From Prorocentrum cordatum (Eukaryota > Sar > Dinophyceae > Prorocentrales > Prorocentraceae): a stretch of 64,000 bases of DNA. How positions within the stretch are numbered: position 1 is the stretch's first letter; every line of letters begins with the position of its first letter. Shown here piece by piece: positions 42,341 to 52,634 of the stretch. The DNA lies in the NCBI GenBank assembly GCA_963575745.1, contig CAUYUJ010009446.1, forward strand, positions 801,259 through 865,258, read 5' to 3'. Made by a program: the position numbers and the translations under genes. The notes below the pieces were generated by a model, which had not been told where the DNA came from, made no database searches, and worked only from the letters and a program-made list of their open reading frames with translations.

Positions 42341-43235
42341 CTCGAGTACTGAGCCAGAAACCTTTTCAATCTCAGCAGTGTCGCAGCCATCCAAGTCGGC
42401 CGCGGCCTCGAACGCATCGTGACCGAAGATAGTCGGGACGGTTCACTCTTGGCACGGTGGCGACAGGGCCATCGCGAAGTGGGCGCGCGGCGGAGCTTCG
42501 AGGCTGAGCCTTGTCGAGCTGCTAGGTCTCGACCACAGCAAAGTGTGCTATCTTATATTCAAAGTGGACGCTGCTTCGGAGATCTCGTGGAAAATGAGCT
42601 CCTCTTAGCAGACAGTCGGGGGGCTAGCGCCGATAATTTGGAAGCCGGCGCGCGACCCGACGATTCCACGCACGGCGAAAGGATGCCATCAACCATCGAG
42701 AAGGGCCCCACGAAGACTCTTTGAGCGATCACTACCTTATCGACACTGCATATCGAACCTCCTTAGCGCACGACAAACAGGCAGTTATGAAGGATGCGCT
42801 GCTCACAGAGTCGGTCACCTTGCAGGACATCTTAGAGACGGAGACCCAGCCTGCTCTGTCATGCCCACTGCCACAATCCCTGCCCCCAGAGGTGCGCGCA
42901 CCACCACTACTTCACAGTCGGTGCTGCGCCTCTCGAGACTACAGAGGCCATCGACACCAATGGGGCCAGGAACGCCCGCGTGGAAAGGTTGGCCCCAGAC
43001 GAGGTGCACAAATCCAGATTGGATCATGCTGTGCGCGCGCCTCCGGGTCTCCGTGGCAGGAGCCGAGATGGCAGCGGTCGAACGTGACGCTGACTTGCTC
43101 AGAGAGTTTCGAGTGCACGTCGCAGCCGTCGCTGCCGCTGTGCTCGAGGAGCTGCAAGTACGGGTAGATCACGGCTACTTCTAACGGCGCCCGCGCCGAA
43201 GGGCGCGCTACCTTCTTAACTGCAGGTGGGTAGGC

Positions 43236-43870
43236 ATGCGGAAATGGACAAGAAGTAGACCAGACCCATCTCAGAAGGTTTGGATCATCCACATGAGGCT
43301 GACTCTCCGAGGCTTCAAGGACGCCCGCGCCGATCTCATCACCACATGCGCAGGCAACTCATCGCGATTATCCCAGTGCGCGGTTGTCTCCGAGGCTGCG
43401 TGCCGAGGATGGACGCTCGATGCGTGGGACGTCAAGATGGCCTTCTTGAAGGGCGTCAGCTACCAGGAACTTGCGGAGGCAACGGGTGAGGATGAGCGCG
43501 AGGCTAACCCTGGTTTCCCCCTGACGCCGTCGCAGTCCTACGCAAATCAAAGGGGCGCGAAGATTTCGACCCAGCATTTGACATTCCTCACGCGTGGAAA
43601 TCAGGCGCCAGGTGCAAAGATGTCCCGAGGTGCTGGTCCATTCAATTCACCCAGATCACCTATCAAATGTACAAAGCCATCTCAACATTATACGGCAACG
43701 AATTCCTCGCCAAACACAGAGGCGGTGTTCTCGTCCTGCTGGCCACCAAGCATGTCGACGACATCAAAGTCACAGGATCACCACAGGAAAAGGCAAACTC
43801 ACGTCAGTGTTTACAGGATGCGTTCGGTAAAGGTGAGATGGATGTTAGCGAAGATACTTTAACGCGCTGT
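43236..43870 (+). pseudogene. Copia reverse transcriptase segment
   Basis: RVT_2-type motifs are clear: MRLTLRGFKDARADLITT, AACRGWTLDAWDVKMAFLKG and YQELAEATGEDEREAN. In another frame near 43530-43660 come DVPRCWSIQFTQIT-like blocks, then at 43745-43780 KHVDDIKVTG, the catalytic YVDD-type loop. The first Asp (DVKMAF) and the VDD pair are kept. At least two frame changes occur near 43500 and 43665. The segment 42345-43235 upstream is a degraded linker in which I see no motif. Confidence 0.75.
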
Positions 43871-44794
43871 GGACCACGTCGCTCCCCCACGCACAACGAC
43901 ATATATGAGCTGGGCAAGATCGAGTACGTTCGGGCGCTGAAACCAATGGGAAGCGCTGAGCTGGTTGGCAAATCCAACTTCGAGCTAGCTTCAAAGAGCC
44001 TGGCCAAATTGTACATCGGTCTGCTTATGGCTCCGGTTTTTCACGCTCATCACCCGAATCGATCTGCACGACTACGTGGTTGCGCTTCAGCGCCACACAG
44101 CGGCGCCAACTCGCGGCCGCATATGGAAGGTCAGCACATTGGTGAGATGGGTGGTGAGATGGGCAGCGGCCGCGCCACTACGCATCCACTATCCACCCAT
44201 GCGTTGCGCACACAAGCTCGAAATACACAGCGACGCAGTATTCCGAGAAGAACAGAAGGAGGGCGCCGACGCAGGCCGAGCCCTGCGAGGAACCACCCTC
44301 TTGCGCATGGGCACCAGAGACACGTGCACTCACCGAGCTTTGGTCGGCAAATCAACGTGTCACTTGCTTGGCCAGCAACGCGGGGCATTCAAAACTGTTA
44401 CACGAAGTACCTTCGCAAGATATCTGATGGCCGCAAACAGGTCAACAGATAACGGCCTCGCTCTTCTAGGGACCACACCCTATGAAGTACTCACAGGACC
44501 TCGTGGCCCTCAATGGGGCACGTCGCCAACGAGATGGTCAACTGCCACTCGCACTGCAAATCGAGTTCTGCCTCGACTCGATGGGAATGGTCACAGCCGT
44601 CACAGCTACGAGACACAAGCATCAGGAGGACACTCGCTGTTGCCGCGCGTGCTCTGGCCCCGGGACCTCCTGGGTCCAGGCCAACTACGGGCGCTGAGCT
44701 GGGAGATGCCCGCGACGTGATTGCGGACGGACTAACCAAGGGCAGCATAGATAGGTCTGCCCTCAATGACGTGGCTGCTGGTTTTCGTCAGTGA
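43870..44794 (+). pseudogene. Copia RNase H segment
   Basis: The segment contains VALQRHT (~44080), VRWVVRWAA, HKLEIHSDAVFREEQKEGAD (~44215) and GRALRGT. The HSDA stretch supplies the first acidic residue of RNase H1. Then come VTRSTFARYLMAA (~44400) and, in another frame at the end, DVIADGLTKGSIDRSAL (~44718), the ADxLTK signature that closes copia pol. The copy has several frame changes. RNase H removes the RNA strand during cDNA synthesis. Confidence 0.7.
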
Positions 44795-45569
44795 CGCACA
44801 CCGCGCAGAGTCACCCTCGTCGGCCGGCAAGCTCGCGCCGCCAGGGCACGGGCGCCAGCCGACTTCCGACAACTAGCTTATATCATTATTATTCGTATAG
44901 GGACTGCGCGTGCCCCATCGCCCTCGGAACCATTCGCCCTTCTCCATCCTCGTATTTTCGGAAGGTCTGTCACGTGGCGCGCGATGGTCGGGGGGGATGT
45001 TGTAGCGCGGCAGTTCGGGAGAGTATGCTATCGGGAGTCAATGTTGCAGTGGCGAGCATTCGCTGTGACATGAGCGCAGGTGAACGCATGCGCGGACATA
45101 GCGGACGCAGAAGCAGCAGGAATAATGGGGGAGAAGCATTCATTTTACCGCTGCCATTTTCCATCAGCAGGCTTGTGCGCCGCCCAGCCGAGGCGCGCTG
45201 AGCTGCCGGCCGCAGCTCGCCCGCAGCTCGCCCGCAGCCCTGCCCGCGCTCGGGCCGTCGACGCGCGCCGTCGCGCGCCGGCGGCCACCCGCTGCCGCGC
45301 GCGCGCGCGGCACCGCGCCTCAGAGTGCGCCGCCGGAGCCTCCAGGTCCGCCGCAGCCTCGCCGCTCGCGTTCCGCGCCCTCGTCTTCCTTGTCTTCCAC
45401 AGGAAGTGGCGTCGTCAGACGATGCGGCTCTCGCATCGACTGCAGGCCGAGCCTTCCGAAGGGCTCGGTCGCCGACGCCCCCCCCCCCCCCAGGCGCCCG
45501 GGCCCCTGGGCGAGAGCCGACGGCCCATCAGGGCCGCCGGCGTTGATCCGCCCTCCCGGCGCGCCTCAG
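44795..45569. other. GC-rich spacer after copia relic
   Basis: A TTATATCATTATTATTCG patch at 44878-44897 is the only AT-rich part. From 45180 the sequence is extremely GC-rich (GCGCGCGCGCGGC near 45300). No LTR match to the region before gag was seen. Confidence 0.35.
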
Positions 45570-46589
45570 ATGACGCAGCCGCCGCGCAGAACCCGGCGTC
45601 TTGAAGCGCGTCGCCCGGCGCGGCAGTCCAACGAGACAAGGCGCGCGGTGCTAGCGGCACCTGTCTCACAAGGCCGCGTTCAGGCACAAGGGCTGTCCAG
45701 TTCCTGGTCGCGCCCGCTTTCTCCGCGCAGGCGCCGCGCGGCAGCCGTGTCTCACTCGCGGCAGCTGCCGACCAGTAAGGCACCCGCCATGACGCCGACC
45801 CCGCCAAGCGCACACCCCCCTCCGGAGGTGCCGGCCGCGGCACTCTCGGAGGGCGCTCAGCCGTTCACCAAGTCCGACGTGGAGATAGTGAACTTCGCGC
45901 GCACTTGGCACCATGCGGACCCAGTGCCAGAACAGGCACCCCGTCGCAACTCGTCCAGCGCAAACGCGATGGATCCTGAGCTCCGCGATGCACTCACTTT
46001 CGAAGCGCCGGACATTCACGGCTGGACAGATGACCCGAGGCCCGCATCCGCGAACGCCCTCTTAGGCATCGCATTCGCGATGCTCACGACGAACGAAGCC
46101 CCACTACCTCTGGAGGTCGTGGGGCCCCCGGCAGCGAGACAAATGCAGGCGTTACTGGGCGATGATGAATGCGAGGTCCTAGCCCAGATTCGGGCAGGAT
46201 CCGTTTGCCGAGCTCGACGGCGCATCGCCCGGCATCCCTCGTCCAAGAGCCGTCCGCCTGGCCATGAGCGGCCGGCGGGGCTGCCGCCGCGCGCAGTGCG
46301 ATCCCCGTCGCCTTCGGGTGAGCGCGCGCCGCGCGCTCCTCCTCGTCGCGCGCGCTCGCCAGAGGGCCCCCCTCCGTCGTCACCTGGCGGGGCCGTCTAC
46401 GACGAGGCCAGCGCGGCCAACGGTTCGAGCTGGAGACCGACATTGCGCCCGTCGACTCCGCGCCCGCTCTGGGCCAGGACGGGGACCACGGCGCCCATCG
46501 GCCCCCGAGGGCTCGCTGCGGTGATTGCCCGCAAGGGCAAGGGCAAGAGCAAGGACAAGGAGCGAGCCCGCGCCGGACGATGCCACTGA
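45570..46589 (+). CDS. Hypothetical protein, Pro/Arg/Ala-rich
   Basis: The frame is open from well upstream; the first in-frame ATG I see is at 45570, with a second candidate at 45789. From the first start it gives 339 residues. The ends are low-complexity (Pro/Arg/Ser-rich; C-terminus KGKGKSKDKERARAGR). The middle (about residues 95-210: FTKSDVEIVNFARTWHHAD, DALTFEAPDIHGWTDD, LLGDDECEVLAQIRAG) looks like ordinary folded protein. No family is recognised. Long frames also exist on the opposite strand because of GC bias, so coding status is doubtful. An AAG microsatellite and a basic frame to 46809 follow and could be a frameshifted extension. Confidence 0.25.
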   Translation: MTQPPRRTRRLEARRPARQSNETRRAVLAAPVSQGRVQAQGLSSSWSRPLSPRRRRAAAVSHSRQLPTSKAPAMTPTPPSAHPPPEVPAAALSEGAQPFTKSDVEIVNFARTWHHADPVPEQAPRRNSSSANAMDPELRDALTFEAPDIHGWTDDPRPASANALLGIAFAMLTTNEAPLPLEVVGPPAARQMQALLGDDECEVLAQIRAGSVCRARRRIARHPSSKSRPPGHERPAGLPPRAVRSPSPSGERAPRAPPRRARSPEGPPPSSPGGAVYDEASAANGSSWRPTLRPSTPRPLWARTGTTAPIGPRGLAAVIARKGKGKSKDKERARAGRCH

Positions 46590-46596
46590 CCTCCCC

Positions 46597-46636
46597 AAGA
46601 AGAAGAAGAAGAAGAAGAAGAAGAAGAAGAAGAAGA
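46597..46636. repeat. AAG trinucleotide run
   Basis: Thirteen AAG units in a row; they encode poly-Lys in one frame, just after the hypothetical frame ends. Confidence 0.9.
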
Positions 46637-46809
46637 CCCGCAGGGTTGCGGAGAAGGTCAAGCGTCGGCGCGCCGACGCGGCCCTCCGCGCGGCTAGCGC
46701 CGAAGAGCCACGGCAGCCGCCTTCGCCCATGGGCAGTGCCGAGCCTGCCACGCCCAGCGAGGAGGTCGCCCACGGTGGTCGTGATCGGAGCTTGTCCGGC
46801 GGATCGTGA

Positions 46810-48059
46810 GGCGATCGTGCCGAAATAGTGTGCGCATCCGTCAAGGTCTGCTTCCATTCATCACCTTCTTTCCCACCTACCAGGTCAAGGCACTACACCG
46901 CCATTTCACCACTTACGTGACTCCGGGGCCCTCGTCTTGCCTAAGTTACAGGACAGGCCTTCAGACATCATGTCTGCGGCTCGAAGTTACCAGCATCGCG
47001 CAATGCGGCACACGGTAACTCGCACCCTCATCACTCACACGCGTGAGCTCCTCTGCCGCTCTTAAGAGCACGAGCGAGCTGACCAGAACAGTGGATGAGC
47101 TCGCGCCCCCCGCGCGCGCGCCCGTCAGGTCAGACAGCGACGGTGTCTCCTTGCCGACTCTAGAATGTGCTTGGTTGGACAGTCCTGGTTCCCTTCTTCT
47201 TTTGGTCTCTCGTCTCCGCCACAGGTGTTCGATCGCCCGCACAATCCCGACTCAGATAGGAGAGGTCGCCGCTGTTTGGGCCGAGCGTCGACGCAGATCC
47301 TTTTACTGCATGATGAAGAACAGCCCCGCAATCTACATCTGATTGTCGCCATGTTTTCTCTCGTACAGGTTCCACTCCTTGCAATTATAGTTCCTCCTCC
47401 TTCTCTTTCTCCTCCCCCTCCTCCGTCCTCTCCTCCTCCTCTTCCTCCTCCTCTTCGCTCTGGGGCCCTGACTTCGTTCGTCAGGTCGTCCGCCGTTCCC
47501 TGGGGCACCTGATTGTGGGTGTGGCCTTCCATGATGTCCACACCAGAGCTCCTCAGGCCTGCAAGTCAAAAAGGCCCCGAGGCTTCAGTTGTTGCGCGTC
47601 ACGTGTGGCTGCTGGGTCCAATGGTGTTCTCGAAATCTTGACAAATTCTGCAAGACAATTTCGAGACAAGGCCGCGAGGTGTTAGCCAAGTACCAGCGCG
47701 GCCTTGGTCCCAGTAGTCGTGTGCGTCAGTTCATAGATAGACCCTCTGCGGTATAAGCTTTGCTTGTGCTGCCCAAGCCGCGGTGTAAGGCTCTTGCTCG
47801 TACGTTTGTCACGTCTGCCCTGTCTGGCGCTCCTTCTGCCCCCGGTTATGAGAGGCGATTGGCTGCCCTCGCGGAGCGAATGCGGGCCAAAGAGGTGCTC
47901 AAGGCAGAGCAATAGCAGGTTGTGGCACCCCGTCGCGGACCCTGGTCAGAGTGCGGGGAGCTCTTTCCTCTAGGGTAACAAATCCTTTTCCGACGGGTGC
48001 CACAGACCTCCCAGTTTCACACTCGCGAGTCTCTTCCCCGTGGGGCTGTCCTAACCGAC
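46810..48059. other. No assigned gene
   Basis: Holds the second copy of the 37796 repeat (47251-47375) and a CCT patch at 47390-47455. Bases 47160-47225 run through a pyrimidine-rich stretch to CACAG, a possible 3' splice site, but no exon can be supported. Confidence 0.3.
47251..47375. repeat. Dispersed repeat, pair with 37796-37915
   Basis: Same block order as the first copy, including GAGCGTCGACGCA and TTTTCTCTCGTACAG. Both copies are followed by CT-rich or C-rich DNA. Confidence 0.6.
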
Positions 48060-48280
48060 CGTGACCTCCTCCTCCTCCTCCTCCTCTTTTTCTTTTTCCT
48101 CCTCCTCCTCCTCCTCCTCCACCTCCTCGTCCTCCTCCTCGTCCTCCTCCTCGTCCTCCTCCTCCTGCTCCTCCTCCTCCTCCTCCTCCTCCTCTTCCTC
48201 CTCGTCCTCCTCCTCCTCCTCCTCCTCCTCCTCCTCCTCCTCCTCCTCCTCCTCTCTCTCTCTCTCTCTTTCTTTCTCTC
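48060..48280. repeat. CCT tract with terminal CT run
   Basis: About 190 bases of (CCT)n with GTC interruptions, then (TC)n and CTTTC repeats. Ser-, Leu- and Glu-rich frames are by-products. Confidence 0.9.
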
Positions 48281-48469
48281 CTCGTTTCCCTCCGTTCCGC
48301 TTCCAGAGGGGTGGAGGAGAAGGATCCACCAGGCATGCAGGCGGAGGGGGGTGGCCCAGTACAAGAGAGGTCTTGGGGAACCAGAGCGTGCAGAGCAGCG
48401 CCGGGAGCTTTGTCAAAGGCGCCTCGTTCGATGTCGGATGCTGTTGCTCTCTGGGGCGCGGCCCCGTTC

Positions 48470-48473
48470 GACC

Positions 48474-48505
<32 letters not shown>

Positions 48506-48522
48506 GCTGTCGTCTTCGTCCT
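48470..48522. repeat. GTC trinucleotide run
   Basis: Imperfect (GTC)n lying between the CCT tract and the third copy of the 8115 repeat family. Confidence 0.8.
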
Positions 48523-48632
48523 TTCTGGGACGTTCCAGACAGGGTCTCGTCCTCGAGGCATCCGCGGGAGGTGCCAGCCTTTTCTCGGCGCGGCGGGCGG
48601 CGGGAGGGCGGCGGAAGCAAAACGAGGCTTCC

Positions 48633-48768
48633 TATCAGGGGCATCGGGCTTCGAGGTTCATCGGTTCCGGGTGGTCTTCCAGCCTCCGGACGCCTCCCAG
48701 CGGCGGCGCCTCTCCGAGCGCGTTCCGGGGGTGCCCGCATCGTCCCGGACGGCCGCCGGAGAGCGGAG
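48633..48768. repeat. Dispersed repeat family, copy 3 (partial)
   Basis: Shares ATCAGGGGC, CTTCGAGGTTC, GGTCTTCCAGCCTC, GGCGCCTCTCCGAGCGCGTT, CCGGGGGTGCC and CATCGTCCCGGACGGCCGCC with 8115-8330 and 12066-12276. It lacks the right-end block. Confidence 0.55.
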
Positions 48769-48924
48769 TTCTGGCTTGGAAGCCAGGAGCAATGTCAGTG
48801 CGTGCCAGGGAAGATGCAGGAGGGCGACTCCGCTGGCGGAAGGCTGGCGGAAGGCTGGCGAGAGTAAACGAATCGTCTCCAAGACCTGCCCAGTTTTTTG
48901 GATATCGGATTCTCGGAGCCCGCC

Positions 48925-49045
48925 ATATGTATGTATATATATATATATATATATATGTGTTTATGCTTGTGTAAATATGTATACACACGTCATGTATATA
49001 TATGTATATGTTTACATCTATATACATACATATATATATAGTCCC
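48925..49045. repeat. TA and TATG tract
   Basis: (TA)n and TATGTATA-type words over about 120 bases. Confidence 0.85.
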
Positions 49046-49960
49046 CTCGTTTCCCCCCAGAGTTGCCTTTCTTTCAATGTTTGTTATGTCTTGGCCAGTT
49101 TGTGTTGTTGCCCGCAGATGCCACCTCTCTGGTATCAGCTATAGTTATTGTGTGGAGACGTTGGTATTCCTGGTGCTATACTGACCGTCCTACAGCCCTG
49201 ACTCGTCCTTGGAAGTCCGATCGACTGAAGTCCTCGCGATCCGTGGTCCGTGCTGCGTAAACACTCAGCGCCATGATGCTGGACGTATCTCAAGCGGGCT
49301 CGGTTCTCAAATGTAGTTGGCCCTTTCAATGTGCCGTGGATGTTGTCGTCGATGGTCCCGCTTTGCCCCGTGTTCAGCGATGAATCCCGTACTCCACTCC
49401 TAGAACGCATGCAAATCTTTCGCACAACAAATGCATCTACACGGCCCGCAATTGCGAGCCTTGCGCGCATTGCGTGCTTGTGCATTGCGAGCCTCGCGTT
49501 CTAAAGGCGTTTGCAAGAACAGCTGAGGTTCTTCAACGTGGTATGGAGTTAGGGAAGACATGACCTAATGAGCCGAATGATGAGAAAGAAGGCTCGAACC
49601 TCGGGGGGGCAAGCTGGATGGGGGAGGAGGTGGAGGGGCAGGGAAGGGTAAGGAAGAGGAGGAAGAAGGAGGAGGAAAGGGAGGCGGAGGATAATGCTGG
49701 CATTCCCGATAGAGTTCAAAACACATCGTCGTCCTCCTGCCAGACGCAGCCAGGATGGCGACGGAGAGTTTTGCCCACCCGCCCCCACTCGTGTCCGTCT
49801 GTGGCGATGCGTCTGATTACAATCCAGTTGTGCTTCCGCGCGGATCCGCCACCGCACTCGGGGGTGCGCCTAGGGGTGGGGGGGGGGATGGGGGGCGTGC
49901 ATGCACTCGTGCAGGGTCTTGAGGCAGTGAAAGAGCGTGTTGTACCGCTGCTGGCGGGAA
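49046..49960. other. No assigned gene
   Basis: Mixed sequence with GCATTGCGAGCC-like words near 49450-49500 and a GGA-rich patch (49620-49690). Nothing is recognised. Confidence 0.35.
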
Positions 49961-49964
49961 ACCC

Positions 49965-50150
49965 GGGAGGGGGTCACTGGGGGTTCTTTACCCGCGCCCC
50001 GCCCCCGCCCTTCGAACATTGAGCGGGGGGTCACTGCTGGTTGAACCCCCCCCCTCCCCCCCCCGTCCATCATGAAAAGGGGGGGGCGTCACTACTGGTT
50101 CGAACCCTCCCCCCCCCTCGCCGCCGGCAAACGATTCCCGCTCCTCGGGA
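49965..50150 (-). repeat. Inverted arm, left of the minisatellite
   Basis: Read on the minus strand it contains GAATCGTTTGCCGGCGGCGA, then GGTTCGAACCAGTAGTGAC and two further diverged copies of a ~55-base unit (GGTTCAACCAGCAGTGAC and a more decayed one). It mirrors 51147-51300. Confidence 0.75.
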
Positions 50151-51146
50151 CAGTGGGACAGTGGTAGGGACACTGAGACAGTGGTGAGGACGGTAGTGGT
50201 TGGGACAGTGGTGTGGGGACACTAGGACAGTGGTGGGGACAGTGGAAAAGTGGCGGGGCGGGTGGTGGTGGGGGACTGGGGGACAGTGGTGGGGACAGTG
50301 GGGACAGTGGTGGGGACAGTGGGGACAGCGGGACAGTGGTGGGGACAGTGGGGACAGTGGGACAGTGGTGGGGACGGTAGTGGTGGGGACAGTGGTGAAG
50401 GCGGTGGTAAGGACGGTGGTGGGACAGTGGTACAGTGGGGAGAGTGGTGGGGACAGTGGGGACAGTGGGACAGTGGGACAGTGGTGGGGACAGTGAGACA
50501 GCACAGTGGGACAGTAGCGGGGACAGTGGGGACAGTGGGGCAGTGGTGGGAACAGTGGGGACAGTGGGACAGTGGTGGGGACAGTGGGGACAATGGTGGG
50601 AACTGTGGGGACACTGGGACAGTGGTGGGGACAGTGGGGACCGTGGTGGGACAATGGTGGGAACAGTGGGGACAGTGAGACACTGGTGGGGGCACTGGTG
50701 GGGACAGCGGGGACAATGGTGGGAACAGTGGGGACACTGGGACAGTGGTGGGGGCCGTGGGACAGTGGTGGGGACGGTGGTGGTGGGGACAGTGGTGTGG
50801 GGACACTGGGACAGTGGTGGGGACAGTGGGGACAGTGGGAGAGTGGTGGGGACGGTGGTGGTGGGGACAGTGGTGAGGGCGGTGGTGAGGACGGTGGTAT
50901 GGGACAGGGGTACAGTGGGGACAGTGGTGGGAACAGTGGGACAGCTCAGTGGGACAGCGGCGGGGACAGTGGGAAAGTGGGGACAGTGGGACAGTGGTGG
51001 GGACAGTGGTGACAGTGCGACAGTGGTGGGGGCACTGGTGGGAACAGTGGGGACGGTGGTGGGAAAAGTGGGGACAGTGGTGTTGGGGACGGTGGTGCTG
51101 GGGACAGAGGTGGGGGATGTGGTGCGGGCAGTGGTGGGGATCCGGG
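50151..51146. repeat. GGGACAGTGG minisatellite, ~1 kb
   Basis: Variants of GGGACAGTGGTGGGGACAGT fill the interval with extreme G bias on the plus strand. Frames stay open on both strands by composition. Confidence 0.95.
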
Positions 51147-51300
51147 AGTCGTTTGCCGCCGGTGAGCGGGGGGGGTTCGAACCAGTAGTGACCCCCCCGG
51201 TTTTCTGGAGGGGGGGTTGGGAGGGGGGTTCGAACCGGTAGTGATCCCTCCGGTTTTCTGGAAGAGGGGGGGGGTCGAACCGGTAGTGACCCCCCTCGGT
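51147..51300 (+). repeat. Inverted arm, right of the minisatellite
   Basis: GAGTCGTTTGCCGCCGGTGA is followed by three tandem ~45-55-base units. Each carries GGTTCGAACC(A/G)GTAGTGA or GGTCGAACCGGTAGTGA, a C run and GGTTTTC(T/C)GGA. GGTTCGAACC equals the T-arm or B-box word of tRNA genes. No cloverleaf can be drawn, so I do not call a tRNA. Confidence 0.75.
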
Positions 51301-51336
51301 TTTCCGGACGGGGGGGGAGGGGTTAGGGGAACGGGA

Positions 51337-51462
51337 ATAAGAGATGTTTCTCCTTGAGCACCGATGCGAATATTGGTACCACTCTCTGTCTGATTGTCTG
51401 GCTAATTACACACCCTACTGATAAGAACAGATACTACCTTTGTTCTAACCTGAATTCTAGCT
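51337..51462 (-). repeat. Candidate LTR, distal (3') copy
   Basis: Aligns with 59973-60103 in the same orientation: ATAAGAGATGTTTCTCCTTG, CCGATGCGAATA, CTCTCTGTCTGA, TACACACCCTA, AAGAACAGATACTACC and CTAACCTGAATTCTAGCT. It lies at the end of the minus-strand element, directly after RNase H. TG..CA ends are not evident, so the exact limits may differ. Confidence 0.65.
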
Positions 51463-51787
51463 CCAGTTCCAGTGTCCCGAATTGAAGTCCAAAACAGTCT
51501 TCAACACTTTAAATCGTGGGTGTTTCAAGCTCATCAAGCGTTGGAGCATCAAATTCACTTGCATAAAATATAGCCTCGAGATGATGAGAACAGATACTAC
51601 TCTGTAGTAAGGGCAGAGGTGAACGACGAGTGATCAGGCCTTCGCGACGCAGATTGTCGCGTAGATCAGCCTGAAGACACGGTCGAGGTACACCAGTCCA
51701 CGCGACATCGACTATCGCGTAGATCTGACCGATGAGCCAGCCGAGGTGTACAACTCCAGCAAAATAGGAGATTCATATTATCAGATG

Positions 51788-52619
51788 TTAGCTCTTCAAG
51801 TCCAATAGATCTTTCTCGTCGAAACTGGTCTGAGGCTCGATGATGGTCCGCATCGTCACGTACTTGTTCTTGGGGACATCGATCTTCCAAGCTCCCGTAG
51901 TCATGTGCGTCATGAGTAGCTTGAAGATTCCACACTTGGTAAGCCCGTCAACCAGCATCACCTCCGTAGGTAAATGAAGAAAGTGCGAATACGTCCTGAC
52001 AACCAATCCTCACGCATTGATAGTACTGCCAGTCTCGACCTTTTGTCACTTGGCACGCCCTCCGCTCCACAACACAGCTGCCAGAAGTCCATACAGTCCG
52101 AATCTGGTGCACGCTTCTGTCCACTGCCTTATGCTTAACGTCCGAACAAGTGATGATCTCTGAGAGTCTGAGGGCGATGAACTGAGCACTCTGGTTGACC
52201 TTGTAGCCTGCGTTCGTCTCTGCATGACACGTCGAGTGTGATATACGCTTTGCCTTGCCCGAAGCCAATGATAACGTGTGACAGTTACCGTCAATCTTGA
52301 AGGCGTCGCCCCGGTGAACCTGATCTTTCCTCACTATGAGTTCATGCATGTGGTTTTCCATCAAACATACCGCCGTGCCCCCTTGAGGGTAGGATGTCTC
52401 CGTGCCACCGTGACTTGCGTCGCCGATAGAAACCAAGCGGACGGGATAATTGAGCGGTGCAAAATGGAGTCCAGCCATCTTCTTATTTTTCTGGGCTCGA
52501 TCGATGATGAGGTTCGCCTGCTTGAGATGCCCAATGTTGGCCTTCTGTACTTGTTGCTGCAAGTGCACAACCTCGCAGTCGATGTCTTCCGTGTTTGACA
52601 TAACCACAATAAATTGCAA
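51788..52619 (-). pseudogene. RNase H segment of LTR element
   Basis: The frame at 51948-52619 has PVRLVSIGDASHGG, TSYPQGGTAVCLM and SGKAKRISHSTCHAETNAG. This is the copia RNase H arrangement: DAS, then G-x-x-V-x-L, then SxKxxRxxxSTxxAE. The next frame (51788-52006) has EVMLVDGLTKCGIF, the ADxLTK-type terminal signature. A frameshift separates them near 52000. Acidic residues D and E of the active site are kept in DAS and AET. Confidence 0.65.
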
Positions 52620-52634
52620 AGCGCCTTCCTCAAA

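Larger units (their letters stand above)
38465..44794 (+). mobile_element. Ty1/copia-like retrotransposon relic, gag to RNase H
   Basis: A decayed but colinear element: gag, Pro/Arg-rich Cys-containing middle, integrase zinc region and core, integrase C-terminal domain, reverse transcriptase, RNase H. Integrase before RT is the copia order. There are many frame changes and several stops, so it is not functional as read. No LTRs or target-site duplication could be seen at either end, so the true limits are unknown. Confidence 0.75.

Noticed and set aside
50070-51241. Thr/Val/Gly-rich frame of ~268 codons (plus) and His/Pro/Cys-rich frame (minus)
   Set aside because: They are direct translations of the GGGACAGTGG minisatellite.
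51170-51290. tRNA-like GGTTCGAACC words
   Set aside because: No acceptor, D or anticodon arms can be folded around them. They occur as a tandem unit in repeat arms.
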